Below, piece after piece: positions 31,801-43,269 of a stretch of 64,000 nucleotides of DNA. Origin of the DNA: Diadema setosum (taxonomy: Eukaryota; Echinodermata; Echinoidea; Diadematoida; Diadematidae); the NCBI RefSeq assembly GCF_964275005.1, contig NC_092693.1:21195706-21259705 (forward strand). The letters run 5' to 3'. A program made the translations under genes and the position numbers. The notes beneath the pieces were generated by a model. The model was not told where the DNA came from. It made no database searches and saw nothing but the letters and a program-made list of their open reading frames with translations. The number at the start of each line of letters is the position of its first letter. The stretch's first letter is position 1.

Positions 31801-34800
31801 GCTAGCTCCGGTCCACGCACGTACTACATGCATGCGATACATGTGTAAGTTAATGTGCGTAGCTAGCCCGCGCTCGTAATTTGATTTTGGGTCGGGTTGA
31901 CCCGGTTTGAAAATTGATTTTAAAACGATGATTTTCTCTCTTTTATCGAATGGTATAGACAAAGAGCAACAGGTGAGGTATGTTACTGTTATAACTTGTA
32001 CTTGAAATCATATTGGACCTGTTTTATGCAGTTTTGATTTTCGTGGGTTTGCAAATGTGGGCTAGTACCTTTAACATGGTATATAAAACACCATTTTTAG
32101 CCAGATAGTCTATGAGAAAGATAAACTTGAAAAAGTGTTTACTTTCTTTTTTTGCTGAGTGTATATAAACTGAGAAAAAGTACAGGTACTTTTTGTTTAT
32201 CGTTTAAGATAATGCAGTCATTATGGATATGCAGAACATGGTGTATTATGCAACATTCATATCTCATAAATATGCTCACAACACTCAAAAGAATTTGCAT
32301 ATTGCATTAGCAAAACAGGAGACGTAGATTTGATGTGATGACATGTGAACAATAACACCAAAACTTATTGCTAAGAAGGAGTGAAGAAAGGGAATATATA
32401 TAGTGTGTACATAAATGCTCTTTTAATTCTGAACTTTTATAGTGTGTTATGCACTTGTCAATGTAATGACGCACCCCACTACCCCCGGACATGGGTGCGT
32501 CATGGTCATTTTTTGACTGACCACACGGGGTTTTTGACGAACACCACGGTCACTTTTTTGACGGACAACACGTTGAAAGTGACGAACACCTCGGTCACTT
32601 TTTTGATGGACATCCTCGGTACATTTGACGCACCCCCGAAAATACTGAAACGATTTTTTCATACGTTTTATTCAAGCAATTTCATTTTCTTTTGGTTCGT
32701 AAACATAGTTTGTAAAAGTTTCGGCAAGTTTCCCTTACCCTGGCCCTGCAAGCACCGTACCGTCATTCACCGTACATCACGCTGCTGCTACGATATTCCG
32801 TACAGTAGGCCCTAGTATGTATTCTGTGCATGCAATCCATCCATACGACAATCACAATGTGCAGATGCGCTGTGTGTGCGCGGCCATTGCTAGTCCGGTG
32901 GATGCATACTGCAGCGCAGGTACACACCACGCCACGGCATTCCCGCGAGTATACACAGCCTAGCCGGCTAGCCCAGTCGCTGTACCTAGAGATTCGCACA
33001 GCGTACTAAGAAATTGTTACATCGCTAAACAAGTCCCTGGTTTGACTTGAGATTGACTATGCGTGATTTCATGGGTTTGTTGGATAGAAAATGTGAGGAG
33101 AAAGGGTGGCTTTTAAATTATTTGCTTGCCAGATTCTGGCAAGCATTTTTCCCTCTTATTCCAAAATGCTTCCCGACTTTGATTTTCACTTGCCGCGGGA
33201 AAACGTTCACCGTAATTTCACTCGCGGTACGTGTATACGGTACTGGTAGCGTGCAAAAATGCGTGCAGTTTTCCATAGGCTGTAGCCAAGTGACGCACCC
33301 CTCGGTTCAGAATAATGCGTGTTATTTTCCATAGCCAAGTGACGTACCATGACGCACCCCTCGGTCAAAAATTTGACCGACAATGATGGGATTTTGACGC
33401 ACCCCTCGGTCAAAAATTTGACGGACAAAGCTGGTAAAATGACGGACACCTGGGTCACAAATTTGACGGACCAAACGAGGAAATGACGCACCCATGTCCG
33501 GGGGTAGTGGGGTGAGTCATTACATTGACAAGTGCATTATGTTTAAAGATCAGGGCCCCGTTGCAAGAAAGTTGCAATCAATTGCAAATAATTGCTAATT
33601 TTGAAACAACCATTCTGATTGGCTCAGGGTCTGCCCTATTAAGAAGACATGCATGCAACAATGATTTTGATTGGCCAGTGACAATCAGTTGCAAGTTGCG
33701 TTTAAACGCAAAGTTTCTAGCAACGGGGCCCAGAACAAGCACATTATTGAAATACTAATGATATCACCTCTTTTGTGGCCTTTCTGTGTATAGTGCTTGT
33801 TTGCATTCTAATATTACAAGTTACCATTATTTTCTTAGCTGTGCATTATTGATATTATATTCCTTAATGGTGACTTCATAGATCATTGGATTCATTGCTC
33901 CATTGATGGTAAGTCAAAGGATTTCTGTGTCACATTTTACAGCGCCCTAGTTACCACATGAACAGTTGAAAACTGTCATATGAATGTAAATTGTCACAGA
34001 TGTTTAGCAAACAAGACTTCAAGGGGATAATCAAAAAGGGGTTTTGTTTTCTTTGTTTGGGTGTGAAGAGGGAATGATACCACAAACCTACAGGGTGAAC
34101 AAACCTCTCTGCAGTACAAAGTGGTCTGGGTATACAGGAAGTTATGTAGGGTATCAATACATGTGGCTGTACCATGCTATGTGTGCGTATATGTCAATGA
34201 AAAATGAACAAACAACTGACCAAAACCTAAATGACTGCTCTCATACATATTCATCTTTTAGTACCAGCAAAGATAGTATGGAATTCCTCATAATTTTTTG
34301 ACATCAGTATCAGAACAGGTGAATTATCTAAATCACTTGCAGTGATACTCTATGTTGCCTTGTATTTTAAGAAGTTTGATACTGACATGTGTGTAGTGGT
34401 TACAGGGCTGTCAGCTTTGTATCATCCTGATGCATTGATGTTTTATCTCTCATATCTGTTCATTGACAGTTAAGTCTCTTCTGTCCATTTCTTGTGCCTC
34501 AGATGCTGATGGAACCAATGATACTTAGCGCCCTCTATGTCTGGTGCCAGCTAAATCGGGACACCATCGTGACCTTCTGGTTTGGCACCCGATTCAAGGC
34601 CATGTACTTGCCCTGGGTGCTGGTGGCATTCAACTGGATCCTTCGTGGAGGGTGAGAAGTCGAGCTTTAGAGATCCTCTGAGGCCAAGGTCACTTTTTGT
34701 GCCCAAGACCAAGAATGCTACTGGCAGTATTCATCTAGTTAGTTAATCCTTTGTGTGTACACTGTACACAAAGCCTGCAGTGCCACAGTGATTAGAATAC

Positions 34801-37800
34801 AATGCATTTTTACTGAAGAGCATGTTCCATTATGTCAATAAGCAAATGGAGCATGCTGTGGGAAATGTTGCAAAGCTATATATATGAAGGGTTATCAGTG
34901 AGTTTCAAGCCATTTTGTGCTGAAACAGATTTGAGTTCTGCCACGAGAGAGAGAGAAAAAAGAAAATAACCAAACAAGTAATCAATTGTAAGAACCAAGA
35001 TGTACAGGTTGAAACTTACAATGTCTAGGTACAAGCTGCCCTTTGATAGGACCAATATTTTGCTCATTAGGCTACTGAAATGATTACTCAGATCAGAAAT
35101 AAAGAACTTTGAATTCCTGCGATGTCAAAAATATTCCCATCAAAAAGGTATTGATAGTAGTAGGTCCTATGGTCTTTATCAAGTTTTCATTTAGTTTCAT
35201 TACATTTTGTTGGGTCACTCACTTGTTCTAGGGGTCGTTCACAATTATCAACATTTTCACAAGTGTACAAACCATACACTTTTCAAGACCCCCCCCCCCC
35301 CCCATTAAAGTGTATGAAGAGGAATGTTGATTTTTTTGACTTGGAAGAACGATTTGATCGTTCCCCTCTGATTGTTAACATGCTCCATCTTCAGCAGGGC
35401 TTTGTCAAGAACTTCGGTGAAGAGAGCACATTCCGCAGATGCAGTCCGCCACAACTTTTGACCTTCCAACACGGCATCTGCTCATTTATGGTCCTCATTC
35501 ACGAACACAAAGGCATTTATAAAGTTCATGTATCTGTTAATGGGATTTTTGTGCACAATGCACCCTTGCTTAAGGAGGAATTTCGTGAGATTTTCCAGGT
35601 CACTAGTTCTATTGTCCACCTTCTTTGACATTGTTTCCACGCGCGTATTTGTGCTCTACTTCTTGCACTGCGGGTGCGCGGGCATACTAGCGCGTGCGAG
35701 CGAGACGAGAGGACGTGATCAGACGGGATGGGCGCGAGAATATGGATCGAGATTTTTTCAAATTGGAAAGCATACGCCGGGTGTTGACCCCCTCCCCCCC
35801 CCCCCCCCCCCTCAGCGTACGGTTTGTATGCTTGTGAAAATGTTGATAATTGTGAATGGCCCCCTTGACACCACAAATTTTCCTCAAATACTGTTTTGTG
35901 GGTAGACCATACTTTTTACTCAAATGCTGTGAGTAAAAAAAAAATATATATATCTTTTGAAATTTAGCTACTTGTTTTTGCCTTTGTTCCTTTGCATTGG
36001 TGCAGGTCATTTCTATTTATTGAAATGATATGTTCGATGAATAATTAGTCAGCAATGCTCAGCAAAAAAACCAAAAAAAAGTCAGGACATTAAAATTCTC
36101 AAACAAGATTCAGTCTCATCTTATCATGCTGTGTTTGGTCATTTTCAGCGGACTTGCAGAACTGATCGGGATCGTTGTCGGACATCTGTACTTCTTCCTG
36201 ATGTTCAAGTACCCTCAAGACTTTGGCGGGACTGCTTTCCTCTCGACACCACAAATATTGTAAGCCAGCCTTTCTCCTAAGATAAATTCCAGCCTAAGTC
36301 CATGCTGCAAAAGTCCATCATGGTGGTCAGTGAGGGCTTTTATCATGTTGCAGTGGCATGCTTAAGTTTCAGCATAGCATCCCACAAGCTGCCCCAAATT
36401 TAAAGGAGCATGGAAAAGATTGAAATGGATGGATTTTCCAGATGGAAAATCTGCAAGCAAGTCACACAAATCTGCAGACTTATTCAAAATCTAGCAAGAA
36501 ATTTTTCCTGTATTATAGCTCAGTTACCATGGTCAGATGCCCAAACATGAGGCTAAAGTAGCACCAGAGAGGATGTTGATCCCTGGAGCTTAAAAGACTG
36601 GGACATCTGTTGCTAAGGACTCTTCACACTCCTATGCACTTCATACACACCCATTCATGCTGAGTACCAAGATGTTTTTTGTCCATATATCATACAAACA
36701 TTGCAAGTTGTGGACTACCATGAGGTCAAATTGATATCTATTTCGTAAACATTCACAAGTATTCTGCTGCTCCTTGTACTAATTGTTCTCTCTGTGTTCC
36801 CTCCTCCTCCCCCTCCTCCCTTCTATCCTGTGTCCAGAAATCATTTGATGAATGAATTTTGCTGTTGAATGTTGTGGTATGTTTCACATGTTTCATAAAG
36901 GGGAGGTATTTTTGTTGTCATGATGTTATTAGCAGTTCATGAAAATCATACATGAAATAGAATTACAGGCAAACCCTGTTACAATGAACATATATTGAAC
37001 AAGATTTCATTGATACAAGAGGACGTTTGCTAGCAAACTCTCATATTTTTTGTAGTTTACTTGGTCTGGTTTAACCCTAACTAGGCCGGGCTATTTAGGT
37101 AGATGATAGAGCCTCCAGATCTCGGCCGTCGACCGCGCGATTGCGACAAAAATTGGCACACACATTGCCTATGATGTAATGTAAAGTACCGTGAAGTTAA
37201 TTTTTTAAAAGATTATCATTTATGCTAAATTATGCTAATTTATGCATAATGATGCATGAAATCAGGCAATTTGGTATAAATCACTAAATAAAGCTCAAAA
37301 CAGGCACGTTTTTTGTGTGTAAATATTCTTTTTAGTGTCCTTAGCAAGTGTAAGAGAAAAAAATTGTGTAATCAGAAAAAAATTTCTTAAGTATTTTATT
37401 GTTTTTTAAATTTCTTATGTATTTCTGTTTTTTCGACTGTTTGTTTTTCATTGTTTTTTCAATGAAATTTGTCCGCGACATTGTGCCAAACAAGAAAATA
37501 TGTTATTTATTGATTTTACTTAATAAAACCCCAAAATAATCATGCTTTTATGAAATTTGCCTGTAAACACAGTTTGCATTGAAATTGTACACAAATTCAC
37601 GTTTTTGAGCAATTTTTGGTCTGACATGCACATACATATTTATGCACAACTTCGGAAACGTGCGCCCGGGCATCGCAAATTTGGTGTCAAAAGATGCGGG
37701 AGACTCGAAAGAAAAAAGTCATGAAATGTCGCAGCGATAACTTTTCGCGATAGCGATACATCGTGCGAAACGTCGAGGGGGGGGGGGGCCTCAGAGGCCC

Positions 37801-38488
37801 CCTGGCCTAGTTAGGGTTAAAGAAATTTGTTCTGATGAGAAAATTTTCATGGTCCAGACTATCTCATTGTAACAAGGGTTGTCAAAAGTCAAATCTGGAA
37901 AGAAAAAAGATACATGATCAACCATATTTCAATTCTTGGGTTTTATATAGTGTACTGCTAAATACAGAAAGTGTTGGGCACAAGATTCGTTCGCTGAAAT
38001 TTCCTATAAGAACAATATAATGAATACGGTGTGCCGCTAAAGTATTCTAGTTTGTGTCTCCAACGTGAAATACACATATTTGAGTCATGAAAAAGAAATC
38101 AACCTAAATAAGATTTTTATCTTGATTTGTGTGTATACATGCAATTTGTTTATTTTTGTTAATATTTTGAATGCACTCTTGAACTCGAAGATATACTCAC
38201 CAAAATCATGTAATCTGAATATTTCACCCTTTTACTACAAGCACCACATTATTGGTATGTTATTTACTCCACCTACCAGGTATTTTATTTTAAAGCACAA
38301 CTTATAAGAATAATTTTTTCTTTTTTCTTATGTGCATAATCAGGTACAAGTACTTCCCGAATCGCAGAGGTGGCGTGAGCGGCTTTGGCGAGGCGCCCTC
38401 TAGCAGGAGAGAACGACCCGACGACAGAGGGCAGGGACAGGGGCGTCACAACTGGGGGAGAGGAAACGTGCTGGGGGGTGGAAACTAG
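28708..38488 (+). CDS. DERL1: Derlin-1, ERAD rhomboid pseudoprotease, complete, 7 coding exons
   Basis: Join: 28708-28866, 29687-29798, 30430-30494, 33882-33908, 34503-34651, 36149-36259, 38344-38488; 768 bases, 255 residues plus stop (human 251). Derlin-1 is a six-span ER membrane protein that helps retrotranslocate misfolded proteins to the cytosol with HRD1-type ligases and p97/VCP. Visible family marks: SDIGDWYRGIPPVTRFWF at the N-terminus; the WR motif at residues 55-56 (FQIWRP); FDGRPADYIFMLVFNWIC; FWFGTRFKAMYLPWV; a GxxxG at residues 178-182 (GIVVG) before HLYFFLMFKYP; FLSTPQ; RRGGVSGFG; and a C-terminal HNWGRGNVLGG resembling the SHP box that binds p97. No rhomboid Ser/His dyad is expected. 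The start has A at -3. All phases join cleanly. Confidence 0.97.
29687..29798 (+). CDS. DERL1: DERL1 exon 2
   Basis: Begins IWRPVTALFFFP, carrying the WR motif of the luminal loop, and ends STRLET plus one base of a Gly codon. The acceptor is CTCCCAG and the donor GTAAAG. Confidence 0.96.
30430..30494 (+). CDS. DERL1: DERL1 exon 3
   Basis: 65 bases encoding GIFDGRPADYIFMLVFNWIC then LV. The acceptor is AACTGCAG; the donor is GTATCC, weaker than consensus. The following intron of 3.4 kb holds a nest of transposons. Confidence 0.95.
30748..32161. mobile_element. Tc1/mariner-type element with a nested insertion
   Basis: Ends CACTCAGCAAAAAAAGAAAG and its complement ending GCTGAGTG; TA at 30746-30747 and 32162-32163. 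About 1 kb once the nested element is removed. No transposase could be recognised. In DERL1 intron 3. Confidence 0.75.
31638..32070. mobile_element. TTAA-flanked inverted-repeat element, nested (433 bp)
   Basis: TTAA at 31634-31637 and 32071-32074. Ends AGGTATTAGCCCACATTTG and CAAATGTGGGCTAGTACCT. Inserted into the 30748-32161 element. Confidence 0.8.
32449..33538. mobile_element. long inverted-repeat element with internal GACGCACCCC subrepeats
   Basis: ATGCACTTGTCAATGTAATG at the left pairs with its complement at the right over about 50 bp, continuing through CCCCACTACCCCCGGACATG. Inside both ends stand clusters of short subrepeats built on TTTTGACGGACA and GACGCACCCCTCGGTC. The centre is non-coding. 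Confidence 0.8.
33553..33731. mobile_element. short inverted-repeat element
   Basis: Ends GGGCCCCGTTGC and GCAACGGGGCCC; a CAG duplication may flank it. It lies 150 bp before the DERL1 micro-exon 4. Confidence 0.65.
33882..33908 (+). CDS. DERL1: DERL1 exon 4, 27-nt micro-exon
   Basis: Nine codons, IIGFIAPLM, in the place of human ITGLAMDMQ. The acceptor is TTCATAG and the donor GTAAGT. The phase (0/0) and hydrophobic content are right for the membrane span here, and without it the span would be short. It is too small for open-frame detection. Confidence 0.88.
34503..34651 (+). CDS. DERL1: DERL1 exon 5
   Basis: Encodes MLMEPMILSALYVWCQLNRD, then TIVTFWFGTRFKAMYLPWVL and VAFNWILRG. This is the best conserved stretch of the protein. 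The acceptor is GCCTCAG and the donor GTGAGA; the Gly codon is split. Confidence 0.97.
35231..35864. mobile_element. inverted-repeat element (634 bp)
   Basis: TCGTTCACAATTATCAACAT near 35234 pairs with its complement near 35860 for about 40 bp, and poly-C runs lie inside both arms. It holds an open frame of 121 codons (35263-35628) that matches nothing I know. In DERL1 intron 5. Confidence 0.75.
36149..36259 (+). CDS. DERL1: DERL1 exon 6
   Basis: Encodes GLAELIGIVVGHLYFFLMFK, then YPQDFGGTAFLSTPQI. It carries the GxxxG of the last membrane span. The acceptor is TTTTCAG and the donor GTAAGC; the Leu codon is split TT/G. Confidence 0.97.
37075..37816. mobile_element. TTAA-flanked inverted-repeat element (742 bp)
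   Basis: TTAA at 37071-37074 and 37817-37820. Ends CCCTAACTAGGCC and GGCCTAGTTAGGG. In DERL1 intron 6. Confidence 0.8.
38344..38488 (+). CDS. DERL1: DERL1 exon 7 with stop codon
   Basis: Encodes YKYFPNRRGGVSGFGEAPSS, a polar Arg/Asp/Gly tail, and HNWGRGNVLGGGN before TAG at 38486. The tail is cytosolic; the last part resembles the SHP box used by derlins to hold p97/VCP. The acceptor is ATAATCAG. Confidence 0.96.
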
Positions 38489-38830
38489 AGCAGCGGAGGA
38501 CTCGTACTTCACCATTTCATGGATGGCTCAGTGATGAACACCACCAGCGTGCTTGCAAACAGTGCACATGCAATCAAACAAAAGCAGTCATTCCTGAAAT
38601 GATATGGCATTTTTATGCCTCAGCCCCTAGCATTGCCTGTGGCATTATTCAGTGAGAAATCTCGCACTGTTTTGCAACCCTTTTTTCTTACTCTGCCTGA
38701 AATTTTGTTAAGTGACTGATGAGCATTAATTTTCTTTTCCTTCAATCTTCTCAGTTGATTTTCAGATGTGTGTTTTTCTCATTCTTATTCTTTTCTGACA
38801 TGCTGAATAAATCTTCACCCTTGAAATTAC
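38489..38830 (+). other. DERL1: start of DERL1 3' UTR with candidate polyadenylation signal
   Basis: Sequence after the stop has no coding character. The first AATAAA on the plus strand is at 38806-38811, followed by T-rich sequence. Other AATAAA words occur further on (for example 43870), so the true end of the transcript is uncertain. Confidence 0.4.
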
Positions 38831-39894
38831 CTCTAATTTGTCACATTGATTATGTGGTGATTTGCAATGAATACACACAAAAGAGTTCCAATATTGTGCC
38901 TTACAATGATTAAGCAGGATAGCAAGATATCTGTGCTGTGGGATATGCTCCCAGTTGTTTCTTGTGCCAGGTGTAGTTTATTGCATCGGAGATGCATCAT
39001 TCCAGCAAGTTAGACATGGCACTTAGCAGGATTACTTTAGTCACGGTGGCAATATCATTCTTTTGTGCTTCAGTCAAGCTCAAAGGCAATTTTACCCACA
39101 GAGAGAAAGTTGTTCTAATGAGGGCAGGGGTAGCAAAGCACCACATGGCTGAAAATTAGGACAAGATTGACAAATGAGGAACGTATTGATATCTTATGAA
39201 CCTTGACAAGTCATCCTCATCCTGTTATACCATTCTATATACAGTTGTACTAGTAAGTGGCAGCTGTGTTGGTCCTGTGACAAGGTTATCTGTTACGCAG
39301 AACTTCTCATTTGTGACATACATAACTATGAATCTATCTTCCCCTTCGAACATTTGGTGTAAAGGCTTTGGCATCTTGTATCTTTGAGGATATGTCACAA
39401 TGTACCATCTGTAGAAATACTTCATGTAGAGTCGTAGGAAGCTAGGGACAATGTTTATTTCAGCTACTTTCACCAACATCAGAAGAGGAATAAAGATGCA
39501 TGAAAGAGTGATACAAGTTTGTTACATTACTAGTGATCAAGTGGCCATGAAATCTTTCCATGATTTTGCTCCAGTTTTCAGTCGACTTCTACTCTTGCCT
39601 CCGTGCTTTGATCTAGAGCAAGCCTTCTGTGTAACATTTCCTTCAAGGGTGTAAAGTTTGTGAAAAAAACTGGAGGTGACTTGGCAGTTAAAACACCTAA
39701 GATTTTTGTAGTAGTAACACAATGGATATGCTGTATGTGAGCAAACTCCAAGAGGTTGATTTTCCTTCTTATTTTGATGATACATGTATGAACATTGACT
39801 GCACAAACAGCAAAGATTCCTGGTGTGTGAGCTTCTCCGAAGTAGCAGGGTGTGATCTCCATGACAAATATTAGGGATACACTGTTGGGCTAAT

Positions 39895-39901
<7 letters not shown>

Positions 39902-39935
<34 letters not shown>
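39902..39935 (+). repeat. poly-A tract
   Basis: 34 consecutive A followed by A/T-rich sequence. It could be the tail of a plus-strand retroposon, but no recognisable body lies upstream. Confidence 0.6.
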
Positions 39936-39937
<2 letters not shown>

Positions 39938-40473
39938 AAATTAAATAAAAAAAAAGAATAGAAAAGAAAGGAGTACATTGCTGAAACACAAATAGGATGT
40001 GAGAAGTATGAATCTTTGCCTGCCCTGCAGAAGGACCCTGAGGCTTGCACAATGTAAACTTGTTTGGGCCTTTCTGGAGGGCAAGCGACAATAATGTCAT
40101 TGCACTATGACATAGCCATGAATGTGGCCCCAAATGCACAAGGTCCATGCGTGCACGCTTTATACTTCTCCCAATTTCAGAAATTAAGGTACGACATCAA
40201 TGGCAATGTGACAGTACTGCAGAGATTAACCCTGTGTGTCTAACATTATACAAACTGTGTTAAAGTGTGTGCTTGCCTCTATTACTTGCATGCGAAGGCC
40301 AACAAATCTGCAGTAGATATTTATGGAGGGGAAAAAAAAAAAAGAGTTGGCCCATCAAAGATGCTTGTCACATTTTATTCATTGTCTTTATACTCCATAG
40401 AACACAAATAAATTTATTCCAGTGTCCAGGCTCAACATTAGCAATGGCCTAGGACAAAAAAAAAAAAAAAATA

Positions 40474-41110
40474 ATAATAATAATAATAATAACAATAATA
40501 ATACAATACATTTATAAGGCGCTTAATACAGATGTTTCTAAGCGCACAGTCTACCGGAAAAATTAATATTTAAACCAGAATAATACAAAAATACCAAAAT
40601 ACAAGTACAAAAATACCAAAAAAAAAAAAAAATAGATACAGTGTATAATTACGATAAATAATGAAAATCAAAATCAGTGTGCACCTCCATCGACCGACCC
40701 ACAACTGGACTATTCCAAAGGACTATCTACTAAAAAGATAAGTCTTCAGCAAAATCTTAAACTGATTAAGGGAAGTGGCTTGATGTATATAGGCGGGTAG
40801 AGAATTCCAGAGAGAAGGGGTAATTGTAGAAAAAGCATGATCACCGTATTTTGTGGAAGTACGTGGTTCAGGAGTCGATTGCATTGTAGAGGATGAACGG
40901 AGGAAGTAATGGAACGTAAAGAAACAAGATCTGTGAGATACCTGGGGGCTTGCCCATTCAGAATTTTGTACGTAAGCGAAAGAACTTTAAAAGATATGCG
41001 GTGATGTTTGGGAAGCCAGTGGAGAGAACGGAGGATTGGAGTTATGGGCTCGGATTTCCTGGAGAGGGAGACAAGTCTTGCGGCAGAATTTTGTACCCGT
41101 TGAAGTGGGA
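40474..41110 (-). mobile_element. 5'-truncated, decayed CR1/L2-type retrotransposon end
   Basis: The minus frame includes LQRVQNSAARLVSLSRKSEP, TPILRSLHWLPKHHRISFKV and LSLTYKILNGQAPRYLTDL, the same C-terminal domain as at 16.9-17.4 kb. The frame then breaks by shifts. The 3' end is (ATT)n at 40471-40503 with CTTATAAATG and GCGCTTA words. Confidence 0.8.
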
Positions 41111-41616
41111 ATATATGTGTCTGCAGACCACAAAGTTTCCACAAAAAAGGGTATATTATGGCGGCCCGATCAGGTTGTTGTGTTTCCTCTATTTCTGCCC
41201 ACTACATTTCTTTTTCAGGCCAACAAAATTTCAGACTTAAAGATTTTAGTGGCCAAAGTGAGCAACCAGAGAAAAAAAAGTTGGAAAAAAAAGTGTTTAT
41301 GCCTAGGTGTGTTTATGCCTAGGTATACAAGTGTGAATGTGAGCTCTGACATTTGGGAAAACTGGTTGAACCACCTCTTTTTGGTTTTGAAGGAGTTGTT
41401 TCCATTTGTAGTGTTTACTTTGAAAATTCTGTGACTCTTCTTTAAAAAAAAAAAAAAAAAAAAAAGGACATTTTATCAATAAGCAGCATTGTTCAGTATG
41501 ATGTATCTTCAAATGTTCTGGAATAAGTTCTGTGTATGTTGTGAGAGTCATCTGTTCTACCAGCAATTAGTGTCATCTGTTCACATGTCAGTCCATGTGC
41601 TAAATTTGCTACTTAA

Positions 41617-42214
41617 AGGGATGGTACAGTATTCGTGGAGATGAAAATTGGGCTTTTAAATTTTGCGAGATACTGTAAAAGTGGAAATTTTCGCGGCGTT
41701 GAAATTTTCCCGCATTTCGCGCAACCAGAAACTAGCGCGAAAATAAAAACACGCGAATATTTTTGCTTGCCATACGTTCCTGTGCGTGATGTCTTGATTC
41801 CGCGGAATTAAAAACACGCGTAACTCTTCTGACCCGGCCTAGCGCGAAAAATTAGTCGCGCGAAAATATCCACTTTTACAGTAATACCAAGAAAACACTT
41901 TAATATGATATGGTACAGAGCATACCATTTGAGGAGGAATTCAAGTTTATTTGATGAAAATCGGGTTTGGAATGACTGAAACATCCAAAAACAAAGTAAA
42001 ACAAAGCAATCATAACAAAGTGTGGGTCCCACGCTTTATTAGAATTGCTCTTTCTTGGATATCTCAGCCATTTCAAAACCAATTTTCATCAAATAAACAT
42101 TGAATTCCTCATAGAATTACATGTCCTTTCATATTTCATACGAGGTTTCTCATTATCTCACCAAAATATGTTAGAAACCTCAAATTAGGTCTAAATCAAA
42201 ACTATACGATTCCT
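41617..42214. mobile_element. TTAA-flanked element related to 931-2893, with a nested insertion
   Basis: TTAA at 41613-41616 and 42215-42218. Internal GATGAAAATCGGGTTT and CAATTTTCATCAAATAAAC match the family of the 931-2893 element. A TTCGCG element (41671-41883) sits inside. A decayed relative lies at about 59860-60080. Confidence 0.7.
41671..41883. mobile_element. TACTGTAAAAGTGG inverted-repeat element
   Basis: Ends TACTGTAAAAGTGGAAATTT and CCACTTTTACAGTA, rich in TTCGCG and CGCGAAAATAAAAAC. Same family as 52621-52824. Confidence 0.75.
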
Positions 42215-42429
42215 TTAAGATATGATATATTAAATATCTCCAAACATTTACCACTTGGGCTTCTCAATCCACAAAGCTTTATTTCAGCTTTCGTACTGGG
42301 CGACGATACCTGTGTATGTTTATTCTAGATGGAACATCAATAACTGTCAGTTTGTAGAAAAATTCTAATATTTGAAGTATATATGAAATTACAGATGCTT
42401 GTGTACAGTATGTATTTGATTTTTTATGA

Positions 42430-43055
42430 TACTGTATACACTATAATTTTCGCGTACATAAATTTTCGCGAATTGCCGCTGTCACACATTTTCGCGAGTG
42501 GTTAAATTCGCGATTGGGGGACCAGAGAAAATATGAAGTGGCAAAGAAAGTGTGAATTTTCAACTTACTAGCAAATAAGAACGATACTAGTTATACACTG
42601 CATGAAAAAAACTTACCAAACTCTGCGAACTAGTAAGTTAGAATTCAACATTTTTGAAAATGGTTAAGTCCATCGCGCTAGATTTCTGACGAGTGGTACG
42701 AGGGTTGCGATAACGGATTGGCTCTACAGTATTCGTAAGTAGACGTGGACTAGCCCGACCACCCGAGACGCTGTTAATACGCTGTGCTGTGCGAATGCTA
42801 CTTACAGCGACTGGGCTGTGTATACTAGTTAGTAGTTAGACGTGGACGTGCTATATGTACGTAAACAAGCTTAGCCAGTATGGTCTGTTCGGTAAGCCGT
42901 GACATGGTATACTAGTACTGAAATGTTCGTGTCATAAAGGCAAGGGATTCATTTTGGAAGGTAATATTTTCGCGTGTTGTTAATTTCGCGAATAGCTCCC
43001 GACTCGCGAAATTCGCGAAAATAAAACCCACGCGAAATATATAGCGTATACAGTA
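42430..43055. mobile_element. TTCGCG-rich inverted-repeat element, copy 3 (long form)
   Basis: Ends TACTGTATACAC and GCGTATACAGTA. It is about 380 bp longer than the other copies because of extra central sequence (about 42550-42950). Confidence 0.7.
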
Positions 43056-43157
43056 ATTAGATTTTCTAGAATTATTGCACAAACATTGCTGAAGTGGTGC
43101 AATTTCTTGACCTATTGAAATGCATCCATGCAAAGTTGTTGCCCAACAGTGTGTTAA

Positions 43158-43242
43158 CCCGTTGAGGACGGACTGATTTTGCTACAACATACATTTCCCA
43201 TAGACACTTGCCCGAGTATACTCGGGACTCGTCCTCAACGGG
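43158..43242. mobile_element. 85-bp TTAA-flanked inverted-repeat element
   Basis: TTAA at 43154-43157 and 43243-43246. Ends CCCGTTGAGGACGG and CGTCCTCAACGGG. Very short for this class. Confidence 0.7.
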
Positions 43243-43269
43243 TTAAGACCAAACACTGTGTAATGAGTA

